Notes under the pieces: model-generated
Told to the model about the DNA's origin: nothing
What the model saw: the letters and a program-made list of their open reading frames with translations, nothing else
The model's database searches: none
Translations under genes and position numbers: made by a program
Source of the DNA: Spirogloea muscicola
Taxonomy: Eukaryota > Streptophyta > Zygnematophyceae > Spirogloeales > Spirogloeaceae
DNA: 27,981 nucleotides
Direction: 5' to 3'
Assembly (NCBI GenBank): GCA_009602725.1
Contig: WELB01000001.1
Location: 265,740 to 293,720 of the forward strand
Shown: in pieces, positions 7,625 to 16,200 of the stretch
Numbering within the stretch: the first letter of the stretch is position 1
Layout: each line of letters opens with the position of its first letter

Positions 7625-9839
7625 TTAAGCATCCTTGGCGAGCTGCCGTATGTACTGGAGATCTAAGTCCCCCTTTGACCCCCATCCTCGGGTACCCTCG
7701 GGTATATTGGGTCTGAAATTCTCGTACAGTTGATATCCAAGGCCCCCAATGCTATCAGCAGAATGGGCTTCAGCAAGCACCTCCATAGCCTCTGCAGCAC
7801 ACCATCATCCTCAGAGAGGAGCTCAACCATTGACCGTGGCCAAGCATTTCGAAGGTAAAAAGTGATTGCACGCAAGGCTGATATTGCTGGGTGGCAGGCT
7901 GTCTGAGAGCACCTTTGACTTGCACAAATTTGTCTTTGAAAGCCCGATGCAAATAAGCCTGCACTGAAGCTGGCTTGATCGCCTTTCCCTCCTGTACAGC
8001 CAAGCGCAAGCCGTCTGACTTCTCTCCAAGGATCTTCGTGCCAAACGCCTGCATCTCAGTAGCAGACGCTTTATCAGCGATCCTCGAGCTACCTTGTTGG
8101 AATGGCATCTGTGCCTACAGATGCTAACAAGACGACCAGAAACGTTCCCTTACAGCCTGCTCTTCTCGGTGGGCATCAACGAATTGTGACAATCTCTACC
8201 CGGTCATACACTGACCTCAAATTTCTGCTTGCCCTCCTTCATTCGCTTCTTTTCCTCCTCCCGCTCCTCATCAGGCTCCTCCACGAGGCCCAGCCTTTTG
8301 CCCTTTGAATGGGCATAAAGGCCAGAGATAGCTTTGCCAAAAGTGACCGCCTCTGCAAGCAAAATCACAGACAGATCAATTTATAGCACAGTTACCAGAC
8401 TGAACACAGTCTTATGAGCAATGCAGTAGCACTATATAATAGTGCAAATCAGAGCAAGTATTATACTATCTTACATAGCAAGCATGAGTGGCCGGTAGGC
8501 AAAGTCTGAGATTCCAAAGATAGTAATACAGTATTATTGTGTGGATTTGGAGTAACCTTCAAAAGAGTAGCCCTCTCGTTGTGCAACAACCGCCACCCAC
8601 AATGTAAGAACAGGCGCCCTGTTGATTTTCACCACTTCATTCTGCTGTTTACTCTGCTCAGCTTGCCCCTCTGGACCCTTCTCAGTGTCTTGCTTCTTTT
8701 TGCTATCTGTCTCAGGGGCTTCATCACTTTCCGTTTTGGGCTGCGCAATTGCCTCCCCCTTCCTCCGCCTCGTACTTTGAGGGGATGGCTCCTCTTTCGC
8801 TTGAGCTGAGGGCTTTCTATCGACTGCACGACTCTTGTCATCCTTGTCCTGCACACGGAGCTTGCCTTTCCTGGCCACAACTTCCTTCGTATCTGCCTCT
8901 TGCTTTGAACTTTTCTTCACCTCAGCAGGAGTTCCCTTGTTAGAGGGAGTCACTTTCTTAGGCCGGCCCCGCTTTTTCTTTTGCTCTGATTTCACCGACC
9001 AACACTTCAGCTACGCTTGCCTTGCAGCCATGCCATGCTTGCATGACGAAGCTAAGTTGGTTTTACAAAGCCCAAACTTATATTGCCCTACTTCAACAAA
9101 CGCTAGGGTTCCAACGCCCCATCTCTCTCCCTCCTCCCCAAGTACAAGGACCACCCGGCGGGTGATACCTTTTACCCCCTGGCCATGGACATCCATGGGT
9201 GTTACGGGGGTCGGTGGTCCTCGTTACTTTCGCTGCTGGCCTCTCAAGCTGACCAGCGGCGCCGGGAGCAGGGTGCTGCCCTTCCCGGTGGCTCGGTGCC
9301 TTTGGGTCTGGTGTCCTGCTACCGTATGCGACTGTCTATGTCCCTGCAGCGCTCCCAAGCGCTTGCTTTGCACCGCCGCGCTGGTCGCGCCCTTGCAGCA
9401 GCCTCTGGCTTGCGCAGCGGGGTTGCTCTTCCTCCCCTCAGCTCATCTGACTTCTTACTGCTGACACGGGGGTATTGAGGGCGCCCTGTCTGCCTAGCCT
9501 TTGGCTCCGTCATGAACACCTGTATGCATCTGGCTGGCATTTCACAGCCGATTCTTTCATATCAGCAGCCGCTTTCCCCCTATGTTCATTCCTTCCCTTG
9601 AAATGCCCTTATCTGTGGTTAACTCAACCCTCACTCCATAAATTGCACAAGAGAACGTACGGTTGCGTAGGCTCACCAGCCATGATCTCGTCGAGCGAGT
9701 CTTTGGGGTCGTCCTCGTCCACCTGTTTCTTTTTCGGCCGGCCCGCTCGAGCCGCCGCCTTGCGCTTCTCCTCCTGGGTGCCTTCGTCCTCGCCCACGAG
9801 GGGCTTCACCCTGCCTCCGCGCCTTGCGGCTTTGGCCAT
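7625..9839 (-). CDS. AT-hook protein with a conserved C-terminal domain of unknown function
   Basis: Five exons (9677-9839, 8557-8985, 8216-8352, 7913-8048, 7625-7791) join in phase to 343 residues. Residues 1-175 are Lys/Glu-rich and probably disordered, with AT-hook-like motifs near 34 (G-R-P-K-K-K) and 60 (R-G-R-P-K-K), which suggest a nuclear DNA- or chromatin-associated protein. Residues 176-343 form a compact domain: N-R-A-P-V-L-T-L-W-V-A-V-V-A at its start, then A-V-T-F-G-K-A-I-S-G-L-Y-A-H-S-K-G, P-A-S-V-Q-A-Y-L, and G-L-G-Y-Q-L-Y-E-N-F-R-P and T-R-G-W-G-S-K-G-D-L-D-L near the end. I recall this block layout from uncharacterised proteins of plants, algae and some bacteria, but know no assigned function. 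The start is the first ATG in exon 1. The exon 1 to 2 join is inferred from phase and matching basic composition. Intron 1 (691 bases, the others 121-204) contains a retroelement tail in the opposite sense. Confidence 0.78.
9140..9478 (+). mobile_element. Retroelement ORF tail, copy 5 (112 codons), inside an intron
   Basis: One of the longest copies. It starts at K-Y-K-D-H-P-A-G-D-T-F-Y-P-L-A-M-D-I-H-G, continues through L-A-L-H-R-R-A-G-R-A-L and ends S-S-D-F-L-L-L-T-R-G-Y-stop. The first block aligns with 27698-27981 (D-H-P-P-A-D-E-F-V-P-L-A-V-D-V-H-G). The frame is open throughout. It lies in intron 1 of the minus-strand AT-hook gene. Its tail reaches about 9580 and carries a CTGGCTGGC..CAGCCG stem-loop that recurs at 12959-13015. 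Confidence 0.7.
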
Positions 9840-10589
9840 GCCTATCCCCTGCTTCCCCACCACCACGCCTTCCCTCCGCGTCGCTGCAGCGTTTGGCTAC
9901 CACGCCAGCTCCTGCCGCTGGGCAGCCCGAAAGCGCAGCCTCGCTGCGCAGCCCGCACGTCAGGCGCAGGGCCGGCCCACACCGACAAGGTCCCTCACAA
10001 CAAGAGTGCCGCACAGGCGGGTGCCTCAGGCCGCGGCAAGCGCAGACGCAATCGAAGCGTGGGCGCACACATGAGACGGGGCTCTGATCTATTAGCTCCT
10101 TAGCTGGGAGCTAATGAGTGCCGTTGAGGGCCAAAGCCCGTCGCCGCTGCGCTGAAGACGGTGGCGCCCCACTGCGAGCTTGACAGCCAGTGGCGTGAGG
10201 GTGGACCGTCCGACGTGGCGGTTGACGTGGCTACACGTGGCGGGCTCTTACGCGATGAACCTCGGTATTGTCGACTGACGATGATAGTGTACAAGTACTG
10301 GGGAAAAATGGTGGAAGTTCTGTTAAGAAGACAACGGCGGCTGAGGCGGACCCCAAATATGATGTATAGGCTCTCCCATGGAAAGTAGGGGCTGGGAAAA
10401 GGCCAGCCCAAGAAGAGTGGACAAGGTCCAAAGAGCCATTGGGTGCCGAAAAGATGTATTGTCGCTGCAAGAGATATCCTCCTCGTTCGTTCTTTTGAGG
10501 GCTGGCTTTTCACAGCCCTCGCCCGCCGTGGAAGAGCTGCTTCGCTTCAACCTTCTCAAAATGAATTTGGGCCACAGCCAAAGCCCCCT
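9840..10589. other. 5' flank of the AT-hook gene and repeat modules, no gene
   Basis: 9840-10090 is the GC-rich probable promoter of the minus-strand gene. A short inverted repeat, TTAGCTCC..GGGAGCTAA, lies around 10091-10113. 10364-10440 is an inverted stem-loop module (GGGGCTGGGAAAAGGCCAGCCC), and 10495-10550 a forward one (GGGCTGGCTTTTCACAGCCC followed by GTGGAAGAGCTGCTTC). No coding region was recognised. Confidence 0.45.
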
Positions 10590-10907
10590 TTGGAAGAGCT
10601 TCTCTCCTTACCAGCCGCAATTGACACTTTCGATTGCATGGGTCCTCGCTTCCATACCCTACTTGAGAATATTGCAAGTCTGGGATATGCTCGACGTGAG
10701 GATATGCTTCCAGCTCAGATGGGCATGACGGCATCCTACTTGTCATTCTTGCAACGTCGTGTATTAGCTTGTCTGCAGCGAGCTCAGGCTCATGCGTTGC
10801 ATCAAAAAGCTGGTCGAGACTTAGCTGGTAATATAAGAGCTTGTCAATTGCCGTCCGGTGTTCGGGCATCAGTCAGCGACCACTATGAGCTGACTCGTTG
10901 TTACTGA
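10590..10907 (+). mobile_element. Retroelement ORF tail, copy 6, old and diverged
   Basis: The frame aligns with the longer copies: L-P-A-A-I-D-T-F-D-C-M-G matches P-L-A-V-D-V-H-G-A-L-G, then R-A-Q-A-H-A-L-H-Q-K-A-G-R-D-L, and it ends D-H-Y-E-L-T-R-C-Y-stop. It is clearly less GC-rich than the others and has changes in the terminal motif, as expected of an older insertion, yet the frame is still open. Its 5' limit is approximate. Confidence 0.6.
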
Positions 10908-10989
10908 GCGGGTCAGCTTAGCAGCAGGTGATGTATATTTGTCAATGTGCTTGCCTTTGTACTTGGCCACACAGGCCCTCCATCTCTTA

Positions 10990-11340
10990 ATACACAATCC
11001 ATCCTCCTTTTGCGGGCCTTTCACAGCCCGGCCATTCCCGGTCCTTTGGACATACCTTGGGCTGGCCTCTCACAGCCAGTGCCTTACATTGGAAGAGCTG
11101 TTTCTCTTAGACCTTGTTCATTCCTATGGGCTGGCCTCTCACAGCCATTGTATGTCATTGAAAGAGCTGTTTCTTTTTCAGCCATCGCCTTACTTTGTAA
11201 AGAGCGGTTTGTTTGTTTGTTTGGTTGGTTTTAAGAGGTTCTTTCTTTCAGGCCCCTTGTGGACCTTGTCAACTCCCTTCAGGCTGGCCTTTCCTGGCCA
11301 TCGCCCCTTCAGAAGAGCTATTTGTTGTCCGGCTGCCAGA
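10990..11340 (+). repeat. Tandem array of stem-loop modules
   Basis: Four imperfect units follow one another. The shared core is GGGCTGGCCTCTCACAGCC, then a variable 10-15 bases, then TTGGAAGAGCTGTTTCT and a CTTGTNNANTCC spacer. The two clearest units start at about 11069 and 11129. A more degenerate unit is near 11455-11500. The core folds as a GGGCTG/CAGCC stem. This is the densest cluster of the module in the window. Confidence 0.7.
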
Positions 11341-12892
11341 AATTTCGAGCTGCGGCTGCTGATCAGGCTAACTGAGTCGCCATCCTTAGTGGTCTCTTAC
11401 TATCCTTCTAAGTGGTGGTCCCTTTCGAACCTCTTTGATACCTGTTAATTGTTTTGGGCCGCATGTCATAGCCATCCCCCCTGTTGGAAGAGTTTCGCCA
11501 TTGTCAAAGAATTTCGTTCCTCATTGTCGCTGTGTCCCGCATAGCTCTATCTGACGAGGTTTGCTTGCCAACACAAGCCCGAGGCTTCAGGGTTTCGATA
11601 CAGGGGCACAGGCTGGGGACTTGCCACCGGCTCAGTATAAGCAAGAAGAAGTGGCTCTCCCAATGGGGTTAAGGGCTGTGAAAAGCCAGCCCGAAAAGAA
11701 TTGACAAAGGTTCGAAGGGGCCAAATACCGGAAGGGCCTAAAGCGCTTAGCAAGAGAGTAAGCAAGAGGCTTAATCTCATGTCGTCTGCAACCTCAAGAT
11801 GTTCCCCTGGTATTGAGCACGTAATGAGCACGTTGTAGATCCTTGTAGGTATGCGACTCCCTACCATATACAGCGGCGCACATGCTGCGCTGCGCTCATG
11901 GCCACGAGCAATAGCGGACCACATTTGCTCCATTGCCAATGGCACCTTCGGACACTATTCCAAGATGCTGCCGACCAAGTCGCGCGGAGTTCCATAGCAC
12001 CGTGCTGATCCCGCGGGCTTGGACGGGCACACTGCACGTCGACCTAGTGCGCATCACCTCTTGCAGTGGCCCGCGCATCTGGGCGGACGGAAAGATTTTC
12101 AAAGAGTATCGCGCTACCAAATTATTGCGTCTTGGCCTGGCCGCGCAGTAAGTGAATGACGCATGCATGGGCGGCAATGGCACGAGCTCGAATATGAGCT
12201 GGATATGGCTTTGAGGTTACTAGCGCTCTGCGGGCAGATCACACAAGCACTGGGCCTGCGAGTAGGCGACTGGCTGCGCAGGCATGGCTGGCTGAAGCTC
12301 AGGAGTGATGATGATTTAGGGTCTGGGCTGCGGAGAGAGAAGACAGCTCTGTGCATGGCTGCTAGCGCATGGTGCACTCACCGTCATGTTGACCGGCGCC
12401 ATCGCAACAGGCCAGTAATGGTGGCGGCGGGATGGGCTGCCGAGCCACTTCGGAGCTGGCCACGGCCGCCCGAGTCGAAAGGCAACTGCCAGCGCAGGTT
12501 TGTGGCGCTGGCCAGGGTGGCGGCCCCGGCTTGAAGGCCGTCAGGCAGGCTGCAGTGGGGACGTCGGTTGCACGGGTCTTGCTGTCATCGTATTCTTCGC
12601 CTCTTTGGCCTCCCTTTCAGTATACGCGCACCGCGCGCGTTCTCTTGCATGGAGGTGTTGGGTGATGAATGCTACTGAAGGTGTCGGTCATGTGCTCGAT
12701 ACCGAGACACGCGGCAAGCCTTGTGCGCGGCGCCGGACGTGCTCGGCTCGGCCTTCCCTTCGTCTCATGCGCACCGCGCGCGCCTTGCCTCTCTGGGTCT
12801 TGCCGTCGCTCAGCTGGGCGAGGCCCCGTAGCGTCAGCGCCAGCGTCGGCGTCACCGCTGACGGGACTACCACTGCGCGCATCCTGCTGCTC
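11341..12892. other. Intergenic sequence with scattered modules, no supported gene
   Basis: An inverted module is at about 11655-11725 (GGGCTGTGAAAAGCCAGCCC). 11730-12540 has moderate composition and open frames on both strands (for example 11933-12151 plus), but I recognise no protein and no splice pattern. 12600-12650 and 12758-12795 are diverged copies of the GCGCACCGCGCGCG end of the 128-base repeat. The rest is unexplained. Confidence 0.4.
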
Positions 12893-12945
12893 GCATAAGA
12901 AGGTGCTCGCCCATTGAGAAGAGGGGCTGGCAAAGCCATAAGGGC
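12893..12945 (-). repeat. Inverted copy of the tail module of 145-200
   Basis: Read on the minus strand, this stretch gives GGCTTTGCCAGCCCCTCTTC followed by TCAATGGGCGAGCACCTTCTT, matching 151-200 almost base for base. It shows that modules occur in both orientations although the coding tails are all on the plus strand. A further forward module follows at 12959-13015 and matches 9520-9580. Confidence 0.75.
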
Positions 12946-13183
12946 TCGCCGCTGTATGCACACCCTCTGTATGCACCTGGCTGTCTTTTCCAGCCGCTTT
13001 TAACGTCAGCAGCCCCAATCTCGTTTTACTCTTGTGGCTCTCACCGTGTCAGTCGCCCCGTCAGAACTGCAGCCGCGTTCTCTCTCGGGCCACTCCGCGC
13101 CGCCAGCCGCTGCGCCGCGCGTGGCGGCGGCATCGCGTCGGCCGCGCGCCAGCGGCAGCAGAGGCGGCTGTCCGAAATCAGCG

Positions 13184-13195
13184 TTAGGGTTTAGG
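13184..13195 (+). promoter_or_regulatory. Telo-box-like motif upstream of the ABC transporter
   Basis: TTAGGGTTTAGG contains one full plant-type telomere heptamer and the telo-box core (AAACCCTA on the other strand). It lies 57 bases before the proposed ATG at 13252, in a GC-rich flank. Telo-boxes occur in plant promoters near the transcription start, where TRB-type Myb proteins bind. A regulatory role here is only an inference, and a single unit could be chance. Confidence 0.35.
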
Positions 13196-13251
13196 ATTTA
13201 GGCCCAGCCGAGGTGCTCAAGCCACCTCGCGACGGCGCGCTGCCGGTGGCG

Positions 13252-16200
13252 ATGGCCCGCGCTCGCGGTGGCGACGCCGGCCCGGCGGAGCCGCTGCTGC
13301 GTGCGGCGGCCGGCCTTCGCTCCGGCGCAGGCCGCTGGCAGGCGCGCTCCCTTCTCCTTGCCTTCCTCGCGTTGCTTTGCTTTGTTTCACTCAATACCTC
13401 TCAGAAGGAGAAGTGCTGAGTCAGGGGAAAAGGGAGACGACGAATCTTGACCTTTTCTTTCGAAGACCATAGTTCTATTGCCAGCCTTTGGCCTCTGCAA
13501 GCCGGCGAGCTGCTGGCTGGCCGAGGCAGCTCAGGCCGAGGCAGCTTGCATCGGATGCCCTTGGCCTCTGTCGAGCTCCACTCGCCTCTCACATCCGTGC
13601 GCCTCGCCTTGCTGCTTGAATCAGAGCCCTGGCAAGCGCTCTGTTTGGAGCCAGCTGACGTTCTCCTGGGTGGACCCCCTCCTGGCCCTGGGCGCGGAGC
13701 GCCAGCTGGAATTCGCAGACCTCTTTGAGCTGCCGGAGACGATGCAGCCGCAGGCCTGCGGTGATCGCCTGTGGTGCCTGTGGGCAGGCCGGCAGCGGCC
13801 CGACTCCGGCAGTCTCGATCTGCTCTGGGCCGTGTTTGACGGATACCGTTACCTATTTGTAGCTGCTGGGCTGATCAAGGTGGGCTGCCTAACATGCTCG
13901 CCTGGTTAAGTAGGCAGTGCAGTGTACTTCCACGGTATCTGTTACCTCAGCCTGCCAGAACCCCTTATGAATCATTGGCAGCAGGCGAATCATCCTTTGT
14001 CATTTCCATTGCCATTTTCGTTTTCAGCGATTGTGACTAACTCCAAGAAGTCTACATCCTTCCACCAACCCCAACCCACATTGGCATGAGAGGTGGTGTG
14101 TGATCCTGTGGAGCATTATCTCTGCATGGCTTGCTTTTTGCAGCTCATGAACGATGCACTTTGTTTTGTGGGGCCGCTGCTGCTTCACGAAATCATAGCC
14201 TATCTTGATCAAGGTAAGACCTGCTCAGCACATCCTCAAAGCAACTATAGGCTTTTTGGCAAGTTATTTCTTGCACCTTGCTGATGATCTGGATTGCTGC
14301 TCCTCGCAGAGGAACATAATACGCACTCCACTTATACCTGTGTGAAGCTCTGTTGAAGCAGGTGATCATTCGTCTCACACACCTCCTGAAGATACCCGGA
14401 GGTTTCATTATGGCTTGAGTTGTGCCATTGCGTTAGGAGGTGCGGCTGCAATCAGGTACAGCAGAGCTCCAAACATCGTTTCCAGGACGTGACTTCCTTA
14501 CAGCACATGGCTCCATATGCTATGAGCACATTGCCCAACTTGTTGTGGTCCTCTGTTGTTTCTTTATCAGCCATTGTCCTGGTTTGCTCCATCCTGTCGA
14601 AAGTGGACACTCACAAAGCTCTGTGTACACTGGATGCTCAGGGCACTTCTGGGAACTCAATATGACTACATCATTGCAACTATTCGCCTGCAAATGAATG
14701 CTGCACTTATGACAGCTGTGTACAAGAAGGTACTTGGCCTATGATTCTCAGAATCACTCCACCAGAAGCACCATTGTCTCCAGTCTTGCACTGAGGTTCT
14801 TACAAATCTGCTAGATATAGCTCAGTTGGACTGTCATCTTTGCAGATAGAGACTATGTGTGAAGTTGTTGACCAGCCACAAGCCAGCAGTGAGCTGCTTC
14901 TGATGCAGCTATTGCTTCCTTCGTTAAACAACAATGACACCCAAATGAGCTCAAGGAGAAAATGTACAAGGTCTTCTCTGATAAAGTGTCCTGGAGCGTG
15001 TTTCTTGTTTTCCCTGCCCAGGCTCTGTGTCTTAGCATGGCGGATAAGAGCATCTTCTCAAGCGGAGAGGTCCAGACGTTTATGTCAGTGGATGCTGAAC
15101 GTGTGACGGGCCTCTGCATGTGCCTTCACGATCTGTGGAGGTATGAGTGGATCTTACAATCATTCTCGTCTAGGGGCGATGAATGTAGGTGCTGATGCAT
15201 ACAGAATGCTGGCACAGCTTTGTCTTGTCAGCAGCCAAAGGACGATCTCTAGTCCTCTGTCTTTGTACACTGATCTTGGTAGCTAGAATATACTACAACC
15301 TTGTATAGCTTCACCCATAGTTGCCTTGACATTGCCTATACTGGACACATTGTGAGAATTACTTCTGGCATCCAGTCTTCCTTTTCAGATAGCTGTGGCG
15401 CTGTTGTTGCTCTACTTCCAAGTGCAATATGCGTTCCTGGCTGGGCTTGCATTCATCGTGATTCTTATACCATGTGAGTCTGAAGATCCCATGCAAACTT
15501 CTACTTGTTCTTATGAATCATCAAATTATCTTTCCTCCACAAGTATCTTTCCCCCGGCCAGTATTGCTGAAATGGCAGTGCTTACTGACACGGCCATCTT
15601 CGAGGGATGTTAATTCAATTTCCCCATTGCAATGTGTTGTGCCTATCTCATCTGTCTGCATCTACATCTATGTAGCGACTAAATATCTGTAGAGCCCATC
15701 CTGTTTGACACACTTTGGCCTCTGTGCTACTAAGCACCTCTGTTCAGTACATATCCAAACTGTGGTCAGTCCAGAGGTCGCCATTGCAGCAGTGTATGAC
15801 TGGGCTGTGGCTTCTCTGGATGATGCAGTGAATCAGTGGCTAGCAGCACGCATTGCGGCTGCCTGCGAAGCAATGATGGAAGCTAAAGATGTCAGGTACT
15901 TATGACTAGAACGTGACCTCTTGTTATGGAGGTACCATGCTGTAAAGGCCCTAACAAGTAGCCCCCCTTATTAAGGGAAACTTGGTCCTGTGCTCCTTTA
16001 TGAAGCCCACCTGCAGGTGAATGTTGCATATCCTTAGCATGCATCCTCACTGCAACCTTAGTGCTTGGATAGAAATGTGGCAGTTATCTCAAGGATGATT
16101 GATTCTCTGCTTCCAGGGTCAGGCGAATGGGCGAGCTCCTGGCTGGCATCCGAACAGTGAAGCTTTATGCTTGGGAGCCCTTCTTCATAAAGCAGACAAC

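Noticed and set aside
8534-8995. Starting the AT-hook protein at 8995
   Set aside because: The codon there is GTG, not ATG, and an in-frame stop lies just upstream. The phase-matching exon 9677-9839 with a proper ATG explains the start better.
8835-9464. 209-codon plus-strand frame
   Set aside because: It is antisense to the AT-hook exon at its start and is out of frame with the retroelement tail that explains 9140-9478.
11005-11340. CRISPR-like array
   Set aside because: The units are imperfect, differ in length, have no unique spacers of constant size, and belong to a dispersed eukaryotic repeat; all genes have spliceosomal introns.
11700-11725. tRNA T-arm-like GGTTCGAAGGGG
   Set aside because: There is no acceptor stem, D-arm or anticodon arm around it; it is the end of an inverted stem-loop module.
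13184-13195. Telomere or interstitial telomeric repeat
   Set aside because: Only one full TTTAGGG-type heptamer is present; it is better read as a possible telo-box.
15022-15140. Splice join of exon 15022-15140 to the acceptor just before ATAGCTGTG (15386)
   Set aside because: That join creates a stop. Using the upstream acceptor at 15375 gives [12 protein letters not shown], in phase and family-like.
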